DNA from: Symbiodinium natans
Taxonomy: Eukaryota > Sar > Dinophyceae > Suessiales > Symbiodiniaceae
NCBI GenBank assembly: GCA_905221605.1
Contig: CAJNDS010002849.1
Location: 146,963-210,962, forward strand
DNA length: 64,000 nt
Direction: 5' to 3'
Within the stretch, counting starts at the first letter, position 1. The number at the start of each line of letters is the position of its first letter. The notes under the pieces are model-generated. The model was not told the origin of the DNA and ran no database searches. It saw nothing but the letters and a program-made list of their open reading frames with translations. Below are positions 42,961-53,582 of this stretch, piece after piece. The translations under genes were made by a program, and so were the position numbers.

Positions 42961-43102
42961 TCTGATGCTCTGGGTTTCGGGAACCTTCACGTTTCTTCAC
43001 GAGATTCAGAGGTGGCGCGAAGAACAACAACAGAACCAAAGGGCCTGAATATTGAAAACTGTGCAAACCCCAAGCGCTTCGCTAAGTCTCCAACTCCCCA
43101 CT

Positions 43103-43330
43103 TTAGTGCCCCTTAAGACCACATTGAAGAAGAAGCCTTGAGCTGGTGCAGCAAGTCCATGGCCCAAACTTCCACCGGGGGCCTTGGTCTTCAGATTGCA
43201 GCTTGCGACACTTTGTGCATCTTTGTGCACCTTCCAATGCGTCAATGCACCGTACTGGATGTGCGGATCTTTGGCACTGCCCCAAGTACTTCCAGCGCAT
43301 GCCAACACAGGCCACCCGACACATTCCCAT
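43103..43330 (-). CDS. candidate exon, Cys-rich, unknown protein
   Basis: Reads QCQRSAHPVRCIDALEGAQR then CTKCRKLQSEDQGPRWKFGP and WTCCTSS. The spaced cysteines could bind zinc, but no named motif fits. Same strand as 42640-42960 and upstream of it. Confidence 0.35.
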   Translation of the reverse strand: MGMCRVACVGMRWKYLGQCQRSAHPVRCIDALEGAQRCTKCRKLQSEDQGPRWKFGPWTCCTSSRLLLQCGLKGH

Positions 43331-43649
43331 TATTAACTCTGCATTCCCCGGCGCAGCAGGTCAAAGACGCCGATGAACTCCGACCGACTCAAGAAGCCCA
43401 CTGGCGCAGTTGCCTCAACGCCGGCTGAGGCCAGTATGCTCTGCGAGACGGAGGGGGTTCGGAGCTTCAGTGGCAATCTGAATGCCAGATCCTAACACTG
43501 CGTATTGGACTGGCCGAGAACGGCTGAGGCGCGAAGAATCGAAAAACGCAGAGCGGAGAATCGGAAAACGCCAGGCACGAATCAAACACTGTGCGGTGCT
43601 GAATCGCCGAACAGGGGCGGCTGAATCAGAAAAGGAAAGCTCGACGCGG

Positions 43650-44066
43650 ACACGTCCTGCCGCAGTAGCCACTTTTAGAAAACATTGGTCATTAGGTCGC
43701 GCCAAACACACCAAATCAGAAACATGGAAAGTTCCAAAAACCTCGGAAGCTCGAAGTCTATTTTGCGCCGCAAAAACCACGCCGTGTCTAAAAGAGGAAA
43801 CTAGAAAGTTTGGGCATTAGATCGCCCCAGAAAGACCAAATCAGAAAACACGGAAATCTCCAAATCAGCGCTGCGGAAGCTCGAAACGGACCCTCCCTCA
43901 AAGCCCATTCTGCGCCGCAGCAGCCACGCCGTGTCTAAAAGAGGAAACTAGAAAGTTTGGTCATTAGGTTGTGCCGGAAAGACTACATCAGAGAACACGG
44001 AAAGCTCCAAATCAGCACCGCGGAAGGCCGAAACGGACCCTGCAGAAAGCCACGCCCCCTCACCCT
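43650..44066. repeat. tandem repeat of 125-147 bp, three copies
   Basis: A CATTAG core starts copies at 43690, 43815 and 43962. Shared words include AGAGGAAACTAGAAAGTTTG, GCCACGCCGTGTCTAAAAG and GGAAGCTCGAAACGGACCC. A weaker relative starts near 43520. It runs directly into the telomere-like block. Confidence 0.85.
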
Positions 44067-44455
44067 AAAACCCGAAGCCCGAAACCCGAAAAACCTCACA
44101 AGCCTAAAACACCCTAAAACCTAAACCCTAACAAAACCCTAAACCCTAAACCCTAAAAACCCCTAAACCCTAAACCCTGAAAACCCCTAAACCCTAAATC
44201 CTAAACCCTAACATAACCCTAAGCCCTAAACCTAAAACAACTCTAAACCCTAAACCCTGAAAACCCCTAAACCCCCAAAGACCCCTAAACCTATACCCTA
44301 AACTCTAAATAACCCTAAACCCTAAACCATAAAAAGCCCTGAGCCCTAAACCCTAAAAACTCCTAAACCCTAAACCCTAAAGCCTAAACCCTAAACCCTG
44401 AAAACCCCTGAACCCTAAACCCTAAAAAACCCAAAGCCCTAAACCCTAAAAACCA
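44067..44455 (-). repeat. degenerate telomere-like block (left part), C-rich on top
   Basis: CCCTAAA and CCCTGAA units separated by AAAAACCCCT variants. Similar in style to 23280-23765. Confidence 0.95.
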
Positions 44456-44780
44456 TTGACATAAGAATATACATCGAGAAGGCATAGGGGTCTCTTTCCG
44501 AATAGGGTCCATTCTGAGGGTAGAATGGGTCTATGCGGCGTAAGGGGGGTAGTATAAGTAGGGAGAGTGTCTATGCATAGGGGTCTGTGGAAAATGGAAG
44601 ACCCCCATGTATAGGGGTCGATATGAGAGTCGGCAGGGCCTATGCATAGGGATCTGGCATGTAGACAGTAGGTTGACAGCATAGGTACCTAGCTAAAACT
44701 CATAGGGTCTATGTAGCGGTCTATCGACGCCTATGATAAACAGCTACTTGCCAGACCTATCTTCGAGTAAGAGTTCGATA
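44456..44780. repeat. insert with recurrent CTATGCATAGGGGTCT words
   Basis: Variants of CTATGCATAGGGGTCT appear about seven times (near 44479, 44571, 44610, 44639, 44679, 44700, 44730), each with a palindromic CTATGCATAG or partial core. No coding sense. It interrupts the telomere-like block. Confidence 0.75.
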
Positions 44781-45060
44781 AGTAAACCCTGAACCCTACA
44801 AGCCCCTGAGCCCTAAACCCCAAAACGCCCTGAACTCTAAACACCCCTAACAAAACCGTAAACCCTAAAAACCCCCTAAACCCTAAACCCTAAAACCTTG
44901 CAACCCCTGAGCCCTAAACCCACCAAACCCTGAAAACCCCTAATCCCTGAACCCTAAACGCCCCAAACCCTCAAAACCCTTAAGCCTATACCCTAAACCC
45001 TAAATAACCCTAAACCCTAAACCATAAAAATCCTGAGCCCTAAACCCTAAAAACCCCTAA
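44781..45060 (-). repeat. degenerate telomere-like block (right part), C-rich on top
   Basis: CCCTAAA, CCCTGAA and CCCCTAA units with frequent variants, the continuation of the block left of the 44456-44780 insert. Confidence 0.95.
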
Positions 45061-45469
45061 TCGCGTCGCGCTTTGCCGCAAAAGCTTCAGAGTTTTCAGG
45101 GTTTCAGGCAAAGGGTTGGAGGGAAAGCAGATCTACGACTGTGAACACAGTTTTCGAAGGCGCCCAGCACGCGTCATGCTGGAGCCTGGCGTTTTCACAT
45201 TCAGCCCTGCCCTGCGTCAAGTTGGCTCCCGCTCTCTTGAATACGCCTAGTATGGGTCAGGTTTGAGGCTCGTGTTCCCTGATGTGGCCCCCCGGCGTCC
45301 ATTTGGCTCCAGGTGGTTTGTCGATTGCAGCCTGGGGTTCTCCGATTGGAGCCTGCCCGTTTTCGGATTCACGTTGGGTCGATTTGGGCCCCCCGTTTTC
45401 CGATTCACGCTCCCTCCACTCCCGTGAGAACAATTCTGATCAAGCCCTCCAGCCAAGCTACTTGTTGCA

Positions 45470-45820
45470 CGCAGCAAGCCGCAATATCCAATGGCGAAGA
45501 ATCGTCGCAAGACCTTGGCTTGTCAACGACTGTATGTTCGGCGATGGCTCAAAAAAGGATCAAGATGCAAATGCAAGGCGAGGAAGAAGCTATGGCATTG
45601 GATGCAAGATCCTTTCAAACCAGGAATATACGCACCCAGAAAACGCGATGGGAACCCTTCAAGCATCGGCCGCCAAACAAGTTCATTTCAGGGACGGCGT
45701 GGTGCAGTGGGCGTCGCCTGTCCGCCTGCTGTACGATGAGGGACACGTAAAAGCCTTGACTCCCCGCAGCATGCCGCCAAGCAAACGGTTTCACCACGAA
45801 CTGGTTGAGGAGCTAATCAT
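45470..45820 (+). CDS. candidate exon, unknown protein (plus strand)
   Basis: The frame gives LQASAAKQVHFRDGVVQWAS, PVRLLYDEGHVKALTPRSMP and PSKRFHHELVEELIM, then meets GTAGGT at 45821, a reasonable donor, before its stop. Two other plus frames overlap 5' of this, so where the exon starts is unclear. Family unknown. Confidence 0.4.
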
Positions 45821-45861
45821 GTAGGTCAAGGTATGTTTCTGAGGCTGCGGTGGGCCCTGTA

Positions 45862-46136
45862 TTACCCAGACTTGATGGTTGAACTGGTGGCACCGGCTTC
45901 GGTGCCGCGTCGAGCTGGCTGCTGAGGAGCAGAGCAGTTCTGGCGGGCGCAAATATACCACTGGGCCGCCGCAAGAAATGGAAGATCGAAAGTAACCTCG
46001 GCTTTCTGTCTGGTACGTGCACTAAGCCTGATGCTTTTAAACATTTTATGCACACGTGCCGCTCCTGGCCACACAATTGAAGTGCCGCCCCAGGGCCCAC
46101 AAAGTTTACTTCGCGGTGTGACCTTTCGATCTGCAC
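45862..46136 (-). CDS. candidate exon, unknown protein
   Basis: Reads PDRKPRLLSIFHFLRRPSGI, FAPARTALLLSSQLDAAPKP. Moderately protein-like. A second minus frame is also open. Confidence 0.25.
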
Positions 46137-46420
46137 GAGCGCAACTTAAGGGACGAACCCAGGCCAACGAAAGCTCTGGGACTGCGCGGCTTGTTCAACT
46201 GGCTTGTGTCCTCCTGATGGTTTTTCAGTATCTCACTTGACACAGGGTGTAGGTTCTCGAAGCTGGTCTAACGACAAGGGCCTTGTTTGATCCGTTGCTC
46301 GTTGCAGCAGGTATAAGTCATAATGTCAAAACGTTTTCCGCACTTCTTGCAAGGCCACTAGCTTCCTGAAATGGATTCGACAAAGCTCCCGAGAATCGAA
46401 TATACACAGCAAAGACGACG

Positions 46421-46837
46421 CTAGCCAGAATACCTGGCACAAGTCAACCATGACCGTTCAAAGCCATGACAAGCGCCGCAGACCCAGCCACCATCACACG
46501 CAAGAGTCATCCCATGAATCATATGGCATCTCACAACGGCACACGGCAAAAAGTGACAAAGCTCCCAACAAGTCGGCCAGGGAGCCACTGCTCCATCTGA
46601 GAGCACATCAGTGTTCAATGAATTTGGCGAGATGCTACGTCCTTGTACGATGAACTCCTGACCAAATGCGGAAAGTTGTGTTGCGCACAGTTCACCCACC
46701 AAACAACAACAAGAAGAGGTGCAGCAATTACTCACTTGATCCATCTTGATGCTGACAGGCATATCCAACTTGTTCTGGACAATAAGAACGATTCTCTCAA
46801 AGCCATGCACACCAATGTCCAAGCAGCTTACTTTCAT
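46421..46837 (-). CDS. candidate exon, unknown protein
   Basis: Upstream half reads HGFERIVLIVQNKLDMPVSI then KMDQVSNCC, followed by a Cys-rich stretch; the downstream half is less convincing. A plus frame (46643-47011) is also open, so strand is uncertain. Confidence 0.25.
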   Translation of the reverse strand: MKVSCLDIGVHGFERIVLIVQNKLDMPVSIKMDQVSNCCTSSCCCLVGELCATQLSAFGQEFIVQGRSISPNSLNTDVLSDGAVAPWPTCWELCHFLPCAVVRCHMIHGMTLACDGGWVCGACHGFERSWLTCARYSG

Positions 46838-47295
46838 GACTCACAAAGTCCTTTCCCGGAACAGAAAAACATCGTGGTATGCCATGGGTCAGGCTCGCGA
46901 AACTCATCGTCCACGGCTAACCAGATGCTTACGGGGAGCGAAGACCTGCGAGAGCTCAGGGAAGAGAGCATGGCAATTGCATCATCTCAACACTACCCCC
47001 AAAAGGTGTGACGTGTCTCCGGATTTTCGCCCCCTTTGTTTGTCGAGGGCAAGGCAAAGTGCAGAACGCCTTTGTCTAGAAAGGCTGGGGGCGTTCCATT
47101 TGCACCTAGCATTTTCATTACAAGTGCACGGTGGGTGGAGAAGGCATCCCAGCCCCACCAATCGGAGGTACCCATCCCCCAGGTACCCATCCCCCATCCC
47201 TGAACGCAAACCGAGCCGAACGTTCTGGACTCATGTTCCTAGCTGGACAAGGAGACTCGAGCCCTCAGCAACCCACCATCACCCGCATCTGAGCT

Positions 47296-47480
47296 ATTAA
47301 TTAGTTAAAGGGCCCAATTAAATCTTAAATCCTATTCTCATATAATTAATACTAACTTTGTATCCTCAAGGACCCACTTTATCATTGCCCAAAACGTGAG
47401 AAATTTTTAATTTGTGACATTAAGAGTGTAAAAAGCCCCACATAATATGGCAAGTTTTACGGGGATCTTTACCGTACAAT
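47296..47480. other. AT-rich stretch
   Basis: Markedly richer in A and T than its surroundings (TAATTAATACTAAC, AATTTTTAATTTGTG). Nothing coding is seen. Could be an intron-like or inserted segment. Confidence 0.5.
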
Positions 47481-48800
47481 TAAAAATCGCAAAATCTGTG
47501 AGGATACAAATGAAAGAAATGAACGATAAGATTTCGAAAATCGGAAACGAACTTGCTCCTTTAACATGTCCTCTAGATCGATGAAATTCAAATAAAGTCC
47601 AGTTGGCTCTGAGATCTGTGGGAGGCAACCACCCCAAAGCCATGCGCACAGTACTAAACACCGCAAAGCTGAGGGTCTGATGAAACATAAGACATGCTGA
47701 GGATGTAGGCACACAAGCCCAACCCCTGCTACTTTGGCACGACTTGCCTATTGCAAGGTCAACTTAAACCTACCACTGTAGCACCTTTCCTGTCCATTCG
47801 ACATCGAAAAAACACGCCTAGCGAGACCGGCAAGAAAGAATTCTGCCGACAGTATGTGCAACTGCAAAGCAGAAGACACACACTCGTCGTAGACATCACA
47901 AAATATTACAAAGAGCACGGAGAGCAGCAAAAACAATCGGGTGAAACACGGGAGTGCAGTCGACACGGTGTTGGGATGTGTTCGGATTCGCACCTGCCCA
48001 GAGAGAGATTCAAAGCCAGAGAGTGTTCCACCGTGCCGTTGGACTCACCACGGAGGCACGCATCGTCCCAATCACCCGTCCTGTGTTCGGCTTTGCAGTG
48101 CCCTTCCAACGTCTAGACCCTCCAGGCTCAGGGGTTTCGGGATACTAGGAAGCCCGACCTGCAACTCAGGGTGCATCTTCAATGCCTGGCTGTCAACCAC
48201 TTCCTGCTGCATCTTCATCCAGAAGTATCAAACCCGAGGGCGTCCTCTTGTCGCACTTCCTAGCAGCCACAACTCACACATCCCCCCCAAAGCGACCCAG
48301 GCCACCCTGAGACTGACATTCCCTTGACAAGCCAAAGTTCCAGAATCCCCCAAGACTCAAAGCACGGGGGGAAATGCAGCTCAGTCGCAGCAGCGCATCG
48401 GAAGGAGTCCACCGGCCCGACACAGCCAGACCGCCGTCAGGTTTGCAGCAATAGTCCTTAGGCACCGAGAAGGAATGGAGAAAGGCTCTTAAAGGGAGAG
48501 AAGACTCTCTCTCTCTCAGCGCTGCGGCTTGTTAACGTAGAAAGAGAACTAAGTGAACAATCGTGTGCTGCATGTGCTCTGTTGTGGGGCTGCAATCGCC
48601 AGGTGGCAAGATCTCGCTCCGGCTGACAGGGGCCCTCACAGTTCAGAAACTCGGCCCCCTGGCGGAGGTAGGAGCCTCCAAATACAAGGGTGCACAGAAG
48701 GACCATCTTTGGGAACAGGACTCAGTTGACTCAGCTAATGAACAGTAGCCTGCACCAAATCAAAAAAACAACTTGTCAAGAAAACTCTCGGGTTCGCGAT
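47481..48800. other. no gene I can support
   Basis: Short frames on both strands. The minus frame 47714-47469 has a polar-aromatic stretch (LYLNFIDLEDMLKEQVRFRF) that is somewhat protein-like but isolated. Confidence 0.3.
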
Positions 48801-48851
48801 GAAACGACGTCTACTGAGTCTATTGTTTGCTGGTGGCGATGGCAGCCAGGA

Positions 48852-49208
48852 TTAACTGCAATTGTACTGTAGAGGGCCTGGCGCCCTGGCACGAGCCAGA
48901 GCTTTGGCAAGAAACAAATGACCCATCATCAGCCAACAAGATCCAGAAAGCATGCGAAAAGGTTCCTCAGGCTGCCCTGGGCCACCCTGCGGCGCAGCCC
49001 TCAAACCTGCAAACGAATCCGACAAACCTGGAGCCTGATGGGACCGAGAAGTTGTTGGCGCAGGTGTACCCGGTGGAGTCTTGGAAGTAGCGCGCAAGAT
49101 CTGCAGCTGCGTAGATTTGCTACCAAAGGTTGACACAATAACCCCGTACTTAGGAAAGCCGAAGCTCGCAAAGAACAAGCCATGTACTGGGGGGAAGCCT
49201 TTGCCCAC
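48852..49208 (-). other. strand-ambiguous open region
   Basis: Minus frame: GKGFPPVHGLFFASFGFPKY, GVIVSTFGSKSTQLQILRAT. Plus frame at 48827-49090: VEGLAPWHEPELWQETNDPS, NKIQKACEKVPQAALGHPAA. Both look plausible; one must be a shadow. Confidence 0.25.
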
Positions 49209-49259
49209 AACAGGGAACAGCCTTCTTCAAACGAGAACCTAGTCAAGTCTGTACAAGTA

Positions 49260-49541
49260 ATTGGAACCTACGGGGCTTGCAGCGTCCGCACTGCCAGCCG
49301 CAACAGTCGTGGATTGCGTGCTTCGTTCTTCAACTTGCAAACCAAGCTACGACGCCACAAAAGAGGGGGGGCCGTAGGCAGCGGAGTGACCCCAAAATCC
49401 GGAGGCCTTTATGCACGTCGCGGCCGTTTTGGTGGCGTCATAGCTTTGCTTGCAAGTGCAAGCGCGCTCGCTGCAGGCCCCGGAGGTTCCGGTTACAAAC
49501 CCTTCAATACACCCGGAACCCATAGCCCGAAGCTGCCCTAA
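49260..49541 (+). CDS. candidate exon with basic leader and hydrophobic segment
   Basis: Reads ASRNSRGLRASFFNLQTKLR, a Gly/Arg-rich stretch (RRHKRGGAVGSGVTPKSGG), then the hydrophobic GVIALLASASALAAGPGGSG and a stop. A Ser/Arg-rich leader followed by an Ala-rich hydrophobic segment resembles part of a plastid-targeting sequence, but this is a loose likeness. No family recognised. Confidence 0.35.
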   Translation: MGTYGACSVRTASRNSRGLRASFFNLQTKLRRHKRGGAVGSGVTPKSGGLYARRGRFGGVIALLASASALAAGPGGSGYKPFNTPGTHSPKLP

Positions 49542-49992
49542 AGCCTGTCTTTCCCGACCTCCACCTGGCCTTCAACAGAAGGGCTACGGCACTTCCCTTT
49601 TTGGAGGCCTAGGTGTTTGCTGGGGCATTTTCACTGTTGCTTGGCCCTGTTTTGTCCCCAGCCCAACCCCATCTTTGAAAAAGTAGTCTTGCGGCAAGTT
49701 AAGCTTGCGTGCGCATTGTCAGACCTGAAACCTAAGTAGTACAGCCTCTGAGGTCTTTCAGTTCAAGAGGGTTTGCCTTTGCCGACCATATGCACTGCAA
49801 CGCAGCAAACAGATCGAACAATAACTGCACAACCGCTCCCCCACCCACCTAATAATCTAAGCTAGAGTTGCACCAGACGTCCCAGCGTCCTTGTTGTTCA
49901 GCAGCTCCAGTGCTATCAGCAGAGGAGCTGCGGTTCGTCAGCTCCTGGCTGGTTCGCACTGATTCCAAACCTGAGGTGTGGGTTATCGGGAA

Positions 49993-50289
49993 CTAATGAG
50001 AGAACAAGTGAGAAATGTTCAGAAACATGTGTGAGAACATGTCCTGGAAAAACTGCAGCGGTTGGCGCTCTTCGCCAGCGATGCTGGACAGCCTCAGCAT
50101 GCCCAAGCTGTTCTGGACCAGACGGATGAGTTTGGATTGCGGCAGGCTAGGACACCCATCCTTGTGCTCTGATTTTGAAGAGCGACTCTTCTGGCAGCGA
50201 CCACAGAAGCATGGGTATCCTCGGGCCCAAAAGCACAAGAACGCGCAGCAACACCTGGAAAATCGAACAGACCATTTACCCGTCATCAA
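49993..50289 (-). CDS. candidate exon, unknown protein
   Basis: The downstream part LPQSKLIRLVQNSLGMLRLS, SIAGEERQPLQFFQDMFSHM, FLNISHLFSH is protein-like. It lies on the same strand as, and downstream of, the two good candidates at 50.3-50.9 kb. Confidence 0.35.
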   Translation of the reverse strand: MMTGKWSVRFSRCCCAFLCFWARGYPCFCGRCQKSRSSKSEHKDGCPSLPQSKLIRLVQNSLGMLRLSSIAGEERQPLQFFQDMFSHMFLNISHLFSH

Positions 50290-50626
50290 CTGGAGCTATG
50301 CTCCCATCTGCCAAGGGGCTGGTACTCGTTGGAGACCTGTGCCTGTGCTTATGCCCCTTCTTCCGCGTCTGGCATGTGGGGGCCATGTTACACTTTGTCA
50401 TGCACATTCCCCTTTCGTTCTTTGGGGCTTGGGGGTTGCTTTCTCCAAGGGTTACTCTTTCCTGACTATTTCCTGACTCTTCATTTTCTGTATCCCTGAG
50501 TCTGCGTTCCGGGGCCCCGGCAGCGGCTTGGCGAAACTGGAAGGTGCCCGGGCCGAGCAGCAGGTCCATGGCGCCGCTGTTGTTGGCGCCATCGCCTGCT
50601 AGGGACCTTCCGCAAGACATTTGCAA
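50276..50626 (-). CDS. candidate exon, unknown protein
   Basis: After an acceptor-like CCCTAGCAG the frame reads GDGANNSGAMDLLLGPGTFQ, FRQAAAGAPERRLRDTENEE, SGNSQERVTLGESNPQAPKN: a polar, partly disordered segment. It probably follows the exon at 50648-50860. Confidence 0.4.
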   Translation of the reverse strand: MQMSCGRSLAGDGANNSGAMDLLLGPGTFQFRQAAAGAPERRLRDTENEESGNSQERVTLGESNPQAPKNERGMCMTKCNMAPTCQTRKKGHKHRHRSPTSTSPLADGSIAPVDDG

Positions 50627-50647
50627 AAGTTCTCAACAAAAAGCCGC

Positions 50648-50860
50648 TCAATCACTGCCCCCTCTCTCTAACGCTTTAGCAGACAGTTTGTAGGCTTTGC
50701 CCAAGGACCGGTATCGGTTCACCATGGTCTGCTCAGAGCTCTCATCATCCAGAACACAGAAGCGCAGGCAGGAGCTGTAGACGGAGATGCGAAGGTCATT
50801 CTTGAGTAGCAGCTCTCTCGCTTCCTGTGAGGCGGACCGAACCGCAACCCGAACCATCAT
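50648..50860 (-). CDS. candidate exon, unknown protein
   Basis: Very protein-like: MMVRVAVRSASQEARELLLK, NDLRISVYSSCLRFCVLDDE, SSEQTMVNRYRSLGKAYKLS, AKALERGGSD. Alternating charged and aliphatic residues suggest helices. The ATG at 50860 could be a start or an internal Met; an upstream frame remains open a little further. Family not recognised. Confidence 0.45.
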   Translation of the reverse strand: MMVRVAVRSASQEARELLLKNDLRISVYSSCLRFCVLDDESSEQTMVNRYRSLGKAYKLSAKALERGGSD

Positions 50861-51240
50861 ACCTGAAACACTGAACCGGTTCTAACAGAGCCCTGAACAC
50901 CTCATCAACTCAGTGCTAGCGGCTGAAGAAACCCGGCTGCTTGCTTCGACCAGAAACTCGAGGATCCTGAGCTTCGATCCAAACTCAAATAGTTCGTTCG
51001 GGTTCGGGTGGTGGGGAGTTATTTCAAAAAAATCTTGTTGCAAACAGCCCGTTGTCAAAGCTGCGAACATATGACAAGACATGACAAGACAATATGAGGA
51101 GTTGGCATACCGGCTGGAATCATGAAGGACCTCTCAAAGCTAGACCAAAGAACCCATTCATTGTATCCGAAAAGAATATCTATGCTAAGCATAGTGATGT
51201 ATAAACTGTCTATGCTGTCTTCAAGATGATAGATACACGT

Positions 51241-51340
51241 TTGCAAACTGAATTCCAAGTGTACGCGGGACTTCACTTGCAAAAGCCGTTTGCTAATTGA
51301 TTTTCAAAGTGTACGGGGGACTTCACTTGCAAAGGCGGAT
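51241..51340. repeat. 50-bp tandem duplication
   Basis: AAGTGTACGCGGGACTTCAC at about 51257 is repeated with one change 50 bases later; the shared unit includes GACTTCACTTGCAAA. Confidence 0.85.
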
Positions 51341-51602
51341 TAGAGACCGTGAGGTATTGCAAACATGTGCATAGACAAAGTGGAACAAAAAACAGGAAAG
51401 CCTTTCGCGGCCATGTCGGGGGCATGTCAAGAAGCCGCTCGTTCGTGGAGCCGGCCAGTGGGCCCGTCAGAGAGAGCGTGAGGCCCACACGAAGTTCGTA
51501 GGGGAGGCGACAATACCTGGAGGCAGGGCAGAGATGTCAAGGCTGGAGTGCTTGCATGTATATATAAACATGCACGCACCAACATGATAGAGGTGTCTCA
51601 TC

Positions 51603-51905
51603 CTAAGTGATGGAAAGACCAAGAGCAAAAATGCAGTGTACATGTGCAAGCTTGCATCTCAGACAAGCCAAACAGAAGCGGCTCCCCTGAGCCGCAAACA
51701 AGCTTAAAAACAAATCAACGAAGGCGGTCACAGGCACTGTGGCCAGGAGGAGCCACTGGTGAAGTTCGTCTCTATGCAAGTCGGTGCATCTGGGCCAACC
51801 ACGCTTTGTACTGAGCCGCATGCCTGAACAACAGCTTGTGGGGCGACCCGAAACCAAACCGAAACCGCTATCGCGAGGACAAAGGCTGTGGGCACCGTGA
51901 GTCAA
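51603..51905 (-). CDS. candidate exon of a membrane or secreted protein
   Basis: Reads LHRDELHQWLLLATVPVTAF, VDLFLSLFAAQGSRFCLACL, RCKLAHVHCIFALGLSIT. Hydrophobic with several Cys. Its upstream part is not convincing. Family unknown. Confidence 0.3.
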   Translation of the reverse strand: MTHGAHSLCPRDSGFGLVSGRPTSCCSGMRLSTKRGWPRCTDLHRDELHQWLLLATVPVTAFVDLFLSLFAAQGSRFCLACLRCKLAHVHCIFALGLSIT

Positions 51906-52496
51906 AAAATGGCGGGAAGGGCCGAGTCAGAAAAAACTGAGGCCGTGTGGGCAACTGCCGCACGGAGTCGGACACATGATGGGCACGAGTCAAGACGGGA
52001 CGGCACCGAGTCGGAAGATGCACATAGAAGAGAAAGGACAGAAAAAAACAAAAAAAAAAACACACACATAACACTCAAATAGGGGCAGAGATTCAGCAAG
52101 CCTGAGATTCCATGGCTTGGGGATCACTGTTGAGGGCTTAGTGGTTGGGTTTGGGTCTCTTCATTTGGGGGTGTAGGAACCCTAACACCTAACTCGAAAC
52201 CCTGACACCACTCCCAAAAAAACCGAAAACCAGAAAGGATCCCTAGTAGGACTTTATTTGGCAATCACCTTACGACTTGAACCCGGACCTTTAGGTTCGG
52301 AGTACGGTAGAAACAGCTAAGGGCGTTCAAGGAGTCTTGCACAAGGCTTGCCGATTTTTTTCGCGGGTGGGACTGCAAGAAAGCCTGTTTCTCTAACTCT
52401 GCATCACACCACAAGCATGAACAAACCAAACTCTGCGTCGCTTCATCTTGGCATGAGTTGGCATGTCTATGCGCAACTGGCTTCGGGGCGCTTCGC

Positions 52497-52604
52497 CTGG
52501 TACGTGTTCTGGCTCAACAGGCTGTTGCAATCCTCTTGCGCATGAGCCCACCAGGAGAACCACGAGAGCACACAGAGCGCGCGAGCGAGAACGGAAAGGC
52601 CCAT
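52497..52604 (-). CDS. candidate first exon with signal peptide
   Basis: Starting at ATG 52604 the frame reads MGLSVLARALCVLSWFSWWA then HAQEDCNSLLSQNTYQ. A short n-region with Arg, a hydrophobic core and an A-H-A-Q cut site make a good signal peptide. The frame remains open to 52467; an intron border after TYQ (ACCAG|GCGAAG, a GC-type donor) is possible. Downstream exons were not found. Confidence 0.4.
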
Positions 52605-53065
52605 GGGGCAGATTCTCGGGGCCTTCCACTCTACGGCGCTAAGGCTTTGACTGTGGCTTGGTCTGGGCTGCGGGGTAGGGGAATGTGCGAGGTGAAGATA
52701 TGTGAAAAGATATGTGAAGATATGGGGTTCAAGATGAAGAAGTTTCTTCGAGCTGGGTGCATAAGGAATCAGGGCACGCCTCGCAGGAGAGGCAATTACA
52801 TGGCCCCGCAGGGCTTTTGCCCACGGGAGCCGAAGCTCGAGCCCAAAAAAAGCCAAGATGATGTGGTGGCGGTTCGTTTTTGGGGGCTTTTGGACTCAGA
52901 TCGCTGTTGCCATTGCACCTCCGTTCGGGGCAGGCGTCAGCCTGATAATCGATCACCGAGGATCCGGGATGATTCGATACTTTGGAGCCTTCATCCGACC
53001 CTACATGTGCCTACATTTGAGATGGATACAACTACATCTACATCTACAGACATGTACATCAAAAA

Positions 53066-53106
53066 GGGGGGGAGGGAGGGAGAGGGAGAGAGAGAGAGAG
53101 GGAGAA
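53066..53106 (+). repeat. purine-rich GAGAGG microsatellite
   Basis: GGGAGGGA passing into GAGAGAGA. Composition only. Confidence 0.9.
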
Positions 53107-53582
53107 AGTTGAGGTTCATTGGTCTTGATGTACGGGCAGTAAGAGCATTGGGGAGCAAGTGTGCCACTCAGCAACAACCTACCTGCAGCTAGTCGCAGGC
53201 TCTGCGGCATCCAAGCTGCAGGCTGCCCAGAAGCCTGCTTGCAGTCCCTGCAGCCGCAAGCTGCAGGCTAATTTCACTTAGCAAAGAATGTGGCGTTTCT
53301 GGTTCAACCCAATTAAGAATTGGAATCCGGGAAAGGAAGCCTCAAGTCCTTCAAGATCCCTGCATCAGGGCATCTTTCTCCTGTGCAGTGTGCATCGATG
53401 TGCGTGACACAATCCTGGTGACCAAAGCTTGCCCTCGCCATTTTCTCCACCTTGCGCGAAAGCTCCCCGGCACAATGGTGCTGCTGCAGAAGTGTGCGCA
53501 GCGGCCCGCTGCCTAGCCCACCAAGTTCGGATCCAGCGTCCTAGAAGAAGCTGCGGTTTCAAGCTAATGGATACAATCAGGG

